Positions 1 to 7,954 of a DNA stretch of 64,000 nucleotides are shown piece after piece. The stretch is from Deltaproteobacteria bacterium (GTDB lineage: Bacteria; Myxococcota; Myxococcia; SLRQ01), in NCBI GenBank assembly GCA_029210625.1, contig JARGFU010000004.1, forward strand, positions 85,329-149,328, written 5' to 3'. The notes under the pieces are model-generated. The model did not search any database, had not been told where the DNA came from, and was given only the letters and a program-made list of their open reading frames with translations. Every line of letters begins with the position of its first letter. Position 1 is the stretch's first letter. The position numbers were made by a program, and so were the translations under genes.

Positions 1-672
<672 letters not shown>

Positions 673-676
<4 letters not shown>

Positions 677-2049
677 GCATGCCCGCGTACATCCCCTTCC
701 GCGCCAAGGTCGTGGAGCCCATCCGCCTGCTGCCCCGTGAGGAGCGCAGCCAGAAGATCGAGGCCGCGGGCCTCAACCTCTTCAACCTCAAGGCCGAGGA
801 CGTCTACGTCGACCTGCTCACCGACAGCGGCACCGGCGCCATCAGCGCGGCGCAGCTCTCGGCGATGATGCTCGGCGACGAGTCCTACGCCGGCTCGCGC
901 TCCTTCCTGAAGATGCAGGAGAGCTTCACCGAGCTGACCGGCGTGCCCTACCTCATCCCCTCGCACCAGGGGCGGGGCGCCGAGAAGGTGCTCAACTCGG
1001 TGCTGATCCAGAAGAACGCGATCGTGCCGGGCAACTCGCACTTCGACACCACCAAGGCCCACATCGAGTTCGCCGGCGGCCGCTGCGTCGACTGCACCAT
1101 CGCCGCGAGCAAGGACAGCCAGGCGCAGCACCCCTTCAAGGGAAACCTCGACCTCTCCCTGCTCGAGCAGACGATCGAGAAGTACGGCGCGCGCCACGTC
1201 GCCTACGTGCTGATCACCGTCACCTGCAACTCGGGCGGCGGCCAGCCGGTCTCGATGGAGAACATCCGGGCGGTGAGCGAGCTGGCCCACGGCAGGTCGA
1301 TCCCGGTCTTCTTCGACGCCGCGCGCTTCGCCGAGAACGCCTACTTCATCAAGGAGCGGGAGGAGGGCTACGCCGACAAGAGCGTCAAGGCGATCGTCGC
1401 GGAGATGTTCTCCCACGTCGACGGCTGCACCATGAGCTCGAAGAAGGACGCCATCGTGCCGATGGGCGGCCTCATCGGCGTCCGCGACCAGGGCCTCTAC
1501 GAGCGCCTGAAGACCCCGACCATCCTCTTCGAGGGCTTCTTCACCTACGGCGGCATGAGCGGCCTGGCCATGGAGGGCCTCGCCCAGGGCCTGCGCGAGG
1601 TGGTCGAGGAGGACTACCTCGCCCACCGCATCGGGCAGGTGCGGCAGCTGGGGCAGTGGCTGGTCGAGGCGGGCATCCCCATCGTCGAGCCGGTGGGCGG
1701 CCACGCGGTCTTCATCGACGGCCGCCTCCTCTTCCCGCAGGTGCCCGAGGATCAGTTCCCGGCGCAGCTGCTCTGCGTCGAGATGTACCGCGAGGGCGGC
1801 GTGCGGCCGGTCGAGGTCGGCTCGAACCTGATCGGCCGGGATCCCGACACGGGCGAGAACATCCGGCCGGCGCTGGATCTCTGCCGCCTGGCGATCCCGC
1901 GAAGGGTCTACTTCAAGGAGCACCTCGAGCACGTCGTCGAGACGGCGAAGCGCGTCGCCGAGCTCCACCACGGACGGGACCGGGGCCTGGTCTTCCTCGA
2001 GGAGGCCCCCGGCATCCGTCACTTCGCTTCGACCTTCAAGGCACTCTAG
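673..2049 (+). CDS. tnaA: Tryptophanase (tryptophan indole-lyase)
   Basis: Fold-type I PLP enzyme of the beta-eliminating lyase family. It cleaves L-tryptophan to indole, pyruvate and ammonia in the cytoplasm. The 458-residue length matches the family. The PLP lysine is in SSKKDAIVPMGG (Lys258, counting from the GTG). DAIVPMGG, RPVEVGSNLIGRDP and the RHF ending resemble tryptophanase rather than tyrosine phenol-lyase, although VEPVGGHAVF is shared with the latter. Start: GTG at 673 overlaps the kinase stop; ATG at 679 (MPAYIP) is an equally plausible start, with AGGTG only 3 bases upstream. Being placed between a kinase and a response regulator suggests two-component control or indole signalling; that is inference. 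Confidence 0.9.
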
Positions 2050-2067
2050 GGGCAGGGGGAGAGGATC

Positions 2068-2550
2068 ATGGCACCGAGCTGGACGCAGTATCGCAAGGAA
2101 GGAAAGCTCTCCGAGGACGCGCAGCTGAAGAAGCTGGGTCTGCTGGTCGTCGACGACGAGGCGGAGATCGTCGGCTCGCTGGGCGAGATGTTCGCCGAGC
2201 ACTTCGAGCTCCACCGCTGCACCTCGGGGCGCGAGGCCCTGGAGGTCTTCAAGGAGCACTCGCCGAAGATCATCCTCTCGGATCAGCGGATGCCCGAGAT
2301 GAGCGGCCTCGAGCTCTTCAAGGAGCTCAAGGAGATCGATCCGTCGACGGTGCGGATCCTGGTCACCGGTTACAGCGACATCAACGTGGTGATCGAGGCG
2401 CTGAACGAGGGCCTGATCTGGAAGTACGTGACCAAGCCCTGGGACCACGAGGAGTTCCGCCAGCTGGTGCTGCAGAGCGCGCGGCACTACCTGAAGGAGA
2501 ATGGCCTCCCCGAGGATCAGTTCGCGCTCAAGGGCTTCATGGGCTTCTGA
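2068..2550 (+). CDS. Single-domain response regulator
   Basis: A 160-residue protein, mostly one receiver domain (about residues 22-145). Seen: acidic pocket VVDDEAE, phospho-acceptor Asp72 in LSDQRMPEMSG, and conserved Lys123 in YVTKPW. The SDQRMP...VTGYSD...KPW pattern is typical of receivers found with HD-GYP or phosphorelay proteins. There is no DNA-binding or enzymatic output domain; the short C-terminal tail is unrecognised. It starts 18 bases after tnaA. The upstream kinase is the obvious phosphodonor candidate (inference). Confidence 0.92.
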   Translation: MAPSWTQYRKEGKLSEDAQLKKLGLLVVDDEAEIVGSLGEMFAEHFELHRCTSGREALEVFKEHSPKIILSDQRMPEMSGLELFKELKEIDPSTVRILVTGYSDINVVIEALNEGLIWKYVTKPWDHEEFRQLVLQSARHYLKENGLPEDQFALKGFMGF

Positions 2551-2553
2551 CCG

Positions 2554-3109
2554 ATGACAGAGCCCTCCGCCGGTCGCCGGGTGAGCTGCAGCAGCTGCGG
2601 CGCGCCGGCGACCTGGAGCCCCGGCGACGGGGCCCTCGCCTGCGAGCACTGCGGGGCCACCACGATGGTGGACGCCCCGGAGGGGGAGCTGCCCGAGCAC
2701 GCCATCGAGGAGGCCCTGCACAAGGCGCGCCGGGGCTTCGACCGGGAGGTCCAGCGGCTGCGCTGCGCCGAGTGCGGGGCGGTCTCGGACACGGATCCCG
2801 GGATGCTCTCCTCGATCTGCTCCTTCTGCGGCGCCCACGGGGTGGTGGAACTGAAGGAGACCACCGATCACGTCGTGCCCGGCGCCGTCCTCCCCTTCAC
2901 CTTCTCCCGGGAGGCGACCCTCGCCGCCTACCGGGAGTGGCTCGAGGGGCTCTGGTTCCGACCCGACGACCTGCGGCGCCGGGCGCGGCTGGAGGAGCTG
3001 CACGGCATCTACCTCCCCTTCTGGGCCTACGACGCCGACGTCCACTCCTGGTGGAAGGCCATCGAGCCCTTCGACACCGAGAAGGCCGTGCCCTACGACC
3101 CTGCCTACC
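2554..3109 (+). pseudogene. TFIIB-type zinc-ribbon protein, internally shortened and truncated by an IS
   Basis: Two CxxC...CxxC zinc ribbons are visible: Cys12/15/30/33 and Cys71/74/89/92. Then comes the family segment LHGIYLPFWAYDADVHSWW. In full-length relatives (about 350-400 residues, from memory) a stretch of very roughly 80-100 residues separates that segment from EPFDTxxxVPYDPAYLAG. Here HSWWKA runs directly into IEPFDTEKAVPYDPAY, which suggests an in-frame internal deletion near residue 169. The host sequence then stops at the left end of the ISL3 element, and the frame ends inside the IS at 3135. No matching 3' part is visible beyond the IS. Probably non-functional; its original role is unknown. 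Confidence 0.7.
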
Positions 3110-3138
3110 GGCGCTTCCGGAATCCGTGTGGGTAGCAG
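3110..3138 (+). repeat. Left terminal inverted repeat of the ISL3 element
   Basis: This sequence matches the reverse complement of 4421-4449 at about 22 of 29 positions, with an unbroken CGTGTGGGT core. It overlaps the last codons of the truncated zinc-ribbon frame and so supplies that frame's stop codon (RNPCG, then stop). Confidence 0.82.
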
Positions 3139-3189
3139 CGTAGCATGAAGGTGGTCGCGGGAGCCTGCGGGGTCGGCTACGGTCGAGCC

Positions 3190-4419
3190 ATGAGAGACCG
3201 AGACCTGTACGCGAGGATGCTGGGAATCGAGGCCCCCTGGAAGGTCGAGGACGTCGAGCTCGACGTCGGCGGTGGGGAGGTCGTGGTGCACCTCGTCCAC
3301 CAGGGGAAGCTGACCTGCGCCGAGTGTGGCGCGGTAGCCCCTGGCTACGACACCCGCGAGCGTCGATGGCGGCACCTGGACACCATGCAGTTTCGGACGA
3401 TCCTGGCTGCCAAGGTGCCTCGGACGAAGTGCGAGACCCACGGCGTGCTCCAGATGCCCGTGCCGTGGTCGGAGCCGGGGTCCGGCTTCACCGCGCTCTA
3501 CGAGGCGCTGATCATCGATCTGCTCGGCGAGATGAGCTTCTCCGCGGTCACCCGGCTGACGGGGATGTCGTGGAGCCAGGTCGACGGGGTCCACGAGCGA
3601 GCGGTGCGACGCGGCCTCGCTCGGCGAGAAGCGCGACTGCCCAAGAAGCTCGGCGTCGACGAGACCTCGTTCCAGAAGCGCCACGAGTACGTGACCGTCG
3701 TCAGCGACGACCAGGGACAGGTGGTGCACGTCGCCGATGGGCGAGGCCGGGATGCCCTCGACGTCTTCTGCGAGCAGTTCGACGAGGAGGCCCTCGCAAA
3801 GGTCGAGGTCGTCGCCATGGACATGCACGCACCGTACATCCGGTCGACCGAGGACCACGTGCCCGGGGCGAAGGAGAAGATCGCCTTCGACAAGTTTCAC
3901 GTGGCGAAGCACCTGGGCGACGCGGTGGACAAGGTGCGCAGGAAAGAGCACCGAGAGCTGATGGCCTGGGGAGACGACACCCTCAAGGGCACGCGCTACG
4001 ACTGGCTCAAGCATCCGAAGAACGTGAGCGACGAGGCGTGGAAGGGGTACTTCGCTGAGCTCCGGCAGACGACGCTCCGGACCGCCAGGGCGTGGGGCTA
4101 CAAGGAGTGGGGAATGTCGCTGTGGGACTACCAGAGCCGGGGCTGGGCACGCCGAGGCTGGCAGAAGTGGTACGCGTCGGCGATCCGATGTCGCCTCGAG
4201 CCGGTGAAGAGGGTGGCTCGGACGGTGAAGGCCCACCTCGCCGGGATCATCACCGCAGTCGTGAAGCGAGTGACGAACGCGAGGGCCGAAGGGATCAACT
4301 CGGTGATCCAGAAACTGAAGGGACGCGCGAGGGGCTACCGAAACCGGACCCGCTTCCGCAACGCGATCTACTTCCATCTCGGCGGCCTTGAGCTCTACCC
4401 AGAGAGCGTCAGGCGGTGA
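3190..4419 (+). CDS. tnp: ISL3-family transposase
   Basis: DDE transposase that moves the surrounding element. ATG 3190 is preferred because family members begin near LYxxxLGIxxPWxV (here LYARMLGIEAPWKVEDVELD); ATG 3145 would add 15 residues with no family match. Seen from the 3190 start: an N-terminal zinc-binding region (CAEC, then CETH), a first catalytic Asp region LGVDETSFQKRHEYV, a second region VVAMDMHAPYI followed by FDKFHVAKHL, and a final catalytic Glu in NARAEGINSVIQ. Length of about 409 residues is normal and the frame is intact, so it may be active. Confidence 0.93.
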   Translation: MRDRDLYARMLGIEAPWKVEDVELDVGGGEVVVHLVHQGKLTCAECGAVAPGYDTRERRWRHLDTMQFRTILAAKVPRTKCETHGVLQMPVPWSEPGSGFTALYEALIIDLLGEMSFSAVTRLTGMSWSQVDGVHERAVRRGLARREARLPKKLGVDETSFQKRHEYVTVVSDDQGQVVHVADGRGRDALDVFCEQFDEEALAKVEVVAMDMHAPYIRSTEDHVPGAKEKIAFDKFHVAKHLGDAVDKVRRKEHRELMAWGDDTLKGTRYDWLKHPKNVSDEAWKGYFAELRQTTLRTARAWGYKEWGMSLWDYQSRGWARRGWQKWYASAIRCRLEPVKRVARTVKAHLAGIITAVVKRVTNARAEGINSVIQKLKGRARGYRNRTRFRNAIYFHLGGLELYPESVRR

Positions 4420-4420
4420 G

Positions 4421-4449
4421 CCTCAACCCACACGATTTCCCGAAGAGCC
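4421..4449 (-). repeat. Right terminal inverted repeat of the ISL3 element
   Basis: This is the partner of 3110-3138. Read on the minus strand it begins GGCTCTTCGGGAAATCG. It lies immediately after the transposase stop codon and overlaps the 5' arm of a terminator-like hairpin. Confidence 0.82.
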
Positions 4450-4468
4450 CTTTTGGGAGAGGGCTTTT
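4443..4468 (+). terminator. Rho-independent-type terminator at the IS right end
   Basis: AAGAGCCC (4443-4450) can pair with GGGCTTTT (4461-4468), with one G-U pair, across a 10-base loop. The 3' arm itself ends in a T run. It would stop transposase transcription from running into the metal operon. The hairpin straddles the IS/host boundary. Confidence 0.55.
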
Positions 4469-4989
4469 GACGGAAGTTGCGTTATCAGACCCTGCGGTCG
4501 GGTCGTTCGAGACTCCAGTCTACCGTAGAATGGTGGCCTCGGGGCCTCACCAGGGGACCTGGAGCGGTGAAGTGGGTGAAGGTCTGGCAGAAGGCCGTCG
4601 AAGAGCTCCTGCCCCGCAAGACGAGAGGCTGGAGACCGCCGAGGATCACGTGGCGAGACCTCGCGAAGCGCGCCATGGACCCGAACCGAAACCGCCCTCC
4701 GATCCGCTCGAGACTGGCTCTGGAGCTGGTGCCGGCGAGGTGACAATGGGGCTTGACCGATCACGAATGCGATTGACCGCTGTGATGGCCCTCTCGGGCA
4801 CGAACCAGGTTTCAGACACCTGGCTCGTGCTACCTGATCGGGCTTTCAGGTTGGAGCTCTGCCGGGATCAGGAACTAGATCCCCAGCATCCGGTCACACC
4901 GTAACCGGGAGGGTCACGGTGGGGGCCGGCCAAGTCCCTGAAATCACGGGGGCCGGCGAGGCGCGGGGCTTGCAAAGGGAAGGCGGTCG
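4450..4989. other. Intergenic stretch without a recognised gene
   Basis: This 540-base region lies between the IS and the metal operon. The only modest frame is 4477-4743 (+), or from GTG 4567, encoding a basic, Trp/Arg-rich peptide containing KAVEELLPRKTRGW. No family is recognised and it may be a remnant. Several hairpins follow: 4798-4830, CCTGA/TCAGG at 4833-4850, CCGGT/ACCGG near 4890-4908, and GCCGGCC/GGCCGGC near 4925-4957. The last lies within 65 bases of the efflux start and could include a promoter or operator, but no clear -35/-10 pair was found. Confidence 0.5.
4798..4830. repeat. REP-like hairpin
   Basis: GCACGAACCAGGT (4798-4810) and ACCTGGCTCGTGC (4818-4830) form a 13-bp stem with one mismatch and a 7-base loop. 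There is no T run, so it looks more like an intergenic palindromic repeat than an intrinsic terminator. Its position could protect or separate transcripts between the IS and the metal operon. Confidence 0.5.
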
Positions 4990-6294
4990 ATGCGCGTCCC
5001 CCTTCGACTCCTGCTGATCGTCTCCCTCCTCTCTCCCCTCTCCCTCGCCCGGGCCGAGGCCCCCGTCGAGCGCGAGGTGCTGCTGCCCGAGGCCGATGCC
5101 CTCGCCCGCGCGGTGCTCGCGGCCAACCCCGAGCTCTCGGCCCTGGAGAGCGAGGTGGCCGCCGCCCGCTCGATGGCCGGCGGCGCCGGGCTCTGGATGG
5201 ACCCGATGGTGGGCGCGGAGTACTCGAACATGGCCTTCGCCCGCCCCTACCCCGGCGGCCACGCCATGAGCGGGGTGCAGCTCAAGCTGCAGCAGACCCT
5301 CCCCTTCCCCGGCAAGCTCGCCGCCCGGCGCGCCGCCGCGGACGCGAAGATCGAGGTCGCGGCCGCCAGCCTCCCGGAGCGCCAGAACCTCCTGGTGGGT
5401 GAGGTGCGCGCCCTCTGGGTGCGCCTCGGGCTCGTCCGGCAGCTGCGGAAGATCACCCGCTCGCACATCGAGCTCCTCGCGCAGCTCACCGAGATCGCCT
5501 CGGTGCGCGCGGAGGTCGGGCAGGCCAGCCCGATCGAGCTGCAGCGCCTCACCCTCCTCGGCGACCGCCTCGAGGACGACCTGGAGGACTTCGATCGCGA
5601 CGAGGCCCTGCTGCTGGCGCGCCTCGATGCCCTCCTCCACCGGGCGCCGGGCGAGGCCGTCTGGTCCCTCTCCGAGTATCCCGCCCTCCCCTCGCCTCCG
5701 GCCCTGGAGGCGCTGGTCGAGGAGGCGATCGCGCGCGACCCCACCCTGCGGCGCCTGGCGGCCGCCGCCGCTTCCGAGCAGGCCGAGCGCCGGGCGGCGA
5801 GGACCGAGCGCAAGCCGGACGTGACCGCCTGGGCGGGCTACCGCTTCCGCGCTCCGGTCAGCGGCGGCGACCCCGGCGAGGATTTCTTCTCGGTGGGCGC
5901 CTCGATACCCCTGCCCTGGCTCTGGAACGATCGCCGGCACGGCGCCCGCGAGGCCCGGCACGCCGCGAACGCCCGGAGCCTCGGCGCGCGGCTCGAGAGC
6001 CGGCAGGACCAGCTGCGGGGCGCCCTGGCGAACGCCCACGCCCGCCTGGTGCGTGCCGCGACCAAGGCCACGCGCTACCGCGAGAAGCTGGTGCCCGAGG
6101 CCCACGCGGTCCTCGACGCCACCCTCGCCGTCTACCCCACCGGGAAGGTCGGCTTCGAGTCGGTCTTCCAGGCCGAGCTCCAGCTCCTCGAGTTCGAGCG
6201 CACCCTGCGCCGCACCGAGGCCGAGGGCTGGCTGGCCCAGACCGAGCTCGAGACCCTCACCGCCGAGAACCTCCGGCTCGTGGAGACGAAGTGA
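4990..6294 (+). CDS. Outer-membrane efflux protein, TolC/CusC family
   Basis: First gene of a CusCBA-like heavy-metal efflux operon; it forms the outer-membrane/periplasmic exit duct. Signal peptide residues 1-22 (ends SLARAEA). The body of about 434 residues shows the two-fold repeat of helix-rich TolC proteins, with GVQLKLQQTLPFPGKLAARR and, in the second half, FSVGASIPLPWLWNDRRHGAREA. No lipobox, unlike E. coli CusC. Ribosome site AAGGGAAGG lies just upstream of the ATG. Its stop overlaps the next gene's start (TGATG), which indicates translational coupling. The metal is not determined by this subunit. Confidence 0.88.
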   Translation: MRVPLRLLLIVSLLSPLSLARAEAPVEREVLLPEADALARAVLAANPELSALESEVAAARSMAGGAGLWMDPMVGAEYSNMAFARPYPGGHAMSGVQLKLQQTLPFPGKLAARRAAADAKIEVAAASLPERQNLLVGEVRALWVRLGLVRQLRKITRSHIELLAQLTEIASVRAEVGQASPIELQRLTLLGDRLEDDLEDFDRDEALLLARLDALLHRAPGEAVWSLSEYPALPSPPALEALVEEAIARDPTLRRLAAAAASEQAERRAARTERKPDVTAWAGYRFRAPVSGGDPGEDFFSVGASIPLPWLWNDRRHGAREARHAANARSLGARLESRQDQLRGALANAHARLVRAATKATRYREKLVPEAHAVLDATLAVYPTGKVGFESVFQAELQLLEFERTLRRTEAEGWLAQTELETLTAENLRLVETK

Positions 6295-7946
6295 TGACGT
6301 TCCTCAAGGTCCTCGGCGCCGTGGGTGCCCTCTCGCTGGTGATCGCTCTTGGTGCTGTCCCCCTCGGTCAGCGTGACGCGCACGCGCTCGAGCACGCGCA
6401 CGGAAGTTCCCCGGTCACCTGGACCTGCTCGATGCACCCCCAGGTCTCCGAGGACGCGCCGGGGGAGTGCTGGATCTGTGGGATGGACCTGGTGCCCCAG
6501 GGAAAAGACGGTGACGGTGACGGGGACGCCGTCGAGAAGCGGACCACCAAGACGGTTCATGTGTGTCCGATGCATCCGCAGATCGTGGAGGAGGAGGCGG
6601 GCACCTGCTCCATCTGCGGGATGGACCTGGTCGAGAAGGAGATCGAGGTCGAGGGAGAGCCCGAGGATCCGGCGCCGCCGGCCCGGGAGATCCTCTACTG
6701 GGTCGCCCCGATGGACCCGAATTACCGCTCGGACTCGCCGGGCAAGTCCCCCATGGGCATGGACCTGGTCCCGGTCTACGCCGGCGCCGAGAAGACGGCC
6801 GGCCTGGTCGAGATCGATCCGGTGGTGGTGCAGAACATGGGCGTGCGGATCGCCACCGCCCGGCGGATGACCCTCACCCGCTCGGTGCGCACGGTCGGCC
6901 AGGTGATCCCCGCCGAGGACCGCCTCTCGGTGGTGAACCTGCGCTTCTCGGGCTGGATCGAGAAGATCTTCGTCGATGAGACCGGGGGGAAGATCGCCGC
7001 CGGCGATCCCCTCTTCGCCGTCTACAGCCCGGAGCTGCTCGCGGCGCAGGACGAGCTGCTGGTGGCCCTGCGCACCTCCGGGCCCGCCTCGGGCCTGGCG
7101 CGGGCGGCGCGGCGGCGCCTCGAGCTGCTGGGGCTGCGCGGCTGGCAGATCGACATGATCGTGAAGGAGGGCAAGAGCCGGCCCACCCTCACCGTGCCCG
7201 CGCCCCGGGACGGCCACGTCCTCCACAAGAACGTCCTCGAGGGCGCCCACGTGAAGGCCGGCACCGACCTCTACCGGATCGCCGACCTCTCGACGGTCTG
7301 GGTCGAGGCCGAGGTCTACGAGCACGCCGCCGGGCTGATCGAGGTGGGCGCGAAGGTGGAGCTGCAGCTCACCTTCCAGCCCGGCGAGGTCCGCACCGGC
7401 GAGGTGGCCTACGTCTACCCCACCCTGAACGAGCGCACCCGGACCCTGCGGGTGCGCATCGAGCTGTCCAACGAGGACCTCTCCCTCAAGCCCGGCGGCT
7501 TCGCCACGGTCTCCATCGCCACCCCCGGTCAGCCGGAGACGGTGGTGGTGCCCACCGAGGCGGTGATCCACTCCGGCCGGCGCGAGCTGGTCTTCGTCGC
7601 CCTCTCCCTGGGCCGCTACGAGGCGCGCACTGTGCGCACCGGCCTCTCGGGGGACGGCTACCAGACCGAGATCCTCGAGGGCCTGCGCGAGGGCGAGCGG
7701 GTCGTGGTCAGCGGGCAGTTCCTCCTCGACTCCGAGAGCCAGCTCAAGGAGGCGGTCCAGAAGATGCTGGCCGCCCGCCTCCACGCCCGCTCCCCGGAAG
7801 GCCAGGTGCAGGGCATCGCCGACGATGACGGCTCGAAGAGCGGCGGAGGCGGCTACTGGACCTGCGGGATGCACCCCGAGGTGGTCCAGGAGGAGCCGGG
7901 CACCTGCCCGATCTGCGGTATGGACCTGACCTTCGAAGAGAACTGA
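6294..7946 (+). CDS. RND periplasmic adaptor (CusB-like) with four heavy-metal-binding domains
   Basis: Membrane-fusion protein that bridges the RND pump and the outer-membrane channel and hands over metal. Residues 1-30 form a signal/anchor. Three small metal-binding domains follow: Cys-type around 42-68 (CSMHPQV...CWICGMDL, Cys45), Cys-type around 89-115 (CPMHPQI...CSICGMDL, Cys91), and a Met-type CusB domain around 138-168 (VAPMDPNYRSD...SPMGMDLVPVY). The barrel-sandwich, hairpin and beta-barrel domains follow. A fourth Cys-type domain (CGMHPEV...CPICGMDL) forms the last 30 residues. The ATG at 6294 overlaps the TolC stop; GTG 6291 is the alternative. Met/Cys/His ligands suggest Cu(I)/Ag(I), by inference. 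Confidence 0.9.
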   Translation: MTFLKVLGAVGALSLVIALGAVPLGQRDAHALEHAHGSSPVTWTCSMHPQVSEDAPGECWICGMDLVPQGKDGDGDGDAVEKRTTKTVHVCPMHPQIVEEEAGTCSICGMDLVEKEIEVEGEPEDPAPPAREILYWVAPMDPNYRSDSPGKSPMGMDLVPVYAGAEKTAGLVEIDPVVVQNMGVRIATARRMTLTRSVRTVGQVIPAEDRLSVVNLRFSGWIEKIFVDETGGKIAAGDPLFAVYSPELLAAQDELLVALRTSGPASGLARAARRRLELLGLRGWQIDMIVKEGKSRPTLTVPAPRDGHVLHKNVLEGAHVKAGTDLYRIADLSTVWVEAEVYEHAAGLIEVGAKVELQLTFQPGEVRTGEVAYVYPTLNERTRTLRVRIELSNEDLSLKPGGFATVSIATPGQPETVVVPTEAVIHSGRRELVFVALSLGRYEARTVRTGLSGDGYQTEILEGLREGERVVVSGQFLLDSESQLKEAVQKMLAARLHARSPEGQVQGIADDDGSKSGGGGYWTCGMHPEVVQEEPGTCPICGMDLTFEEN

Positions 7947-7954
7947 GGCGCTCG

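Larger units (their letters stand above)
3110..4449 (+). mobile_element. ISL3-family insertion sequence, apparently complete
   Basis: About 1,340 bp with imperfect terminal inverted repeats of roughly 26-29 bp. The left end begins GGCGCTTCCGGAATCC and the right end, reverse-complemented, begins GGCTCTTCGGGAAATC; both share CGTGTGGGT further in. One transposase ORF fills the element. The flanking 8-mers are TGCCTACC (left) and CTTTTGGG (right), so there is no target-site duplication. This fits an IS-mediated adjacent deletion after insertion, or recombination between two copies. Element ends are set by the repeat alignment and could be off by a base or two. Confidence 0.85.

Noticed and set aside
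3102-4457. 8-bp target-site duplication around the IS
   Set aside because: The 8-mers next to the ends (TGCCTACC and CTTTTGGG) do not match, and shifting the boundary by one or two bases does not help.
4495-4530. tRNA-like TTCGAGACTCC stretch near the IS end
   Set aside because: It looked like a tRNA T-loop and a possible attachment site. The flanking bases do not form a 5-bp T stem, and no anticodon or acceptor stem could be built.
4477-4743. Possible 88-codon gene downstream of the IS
   Set aside because: There is an open frame with a weak ribosome site from GTG 4567, but no family and no conserved context. It is mentioned only in the intergenic entry.
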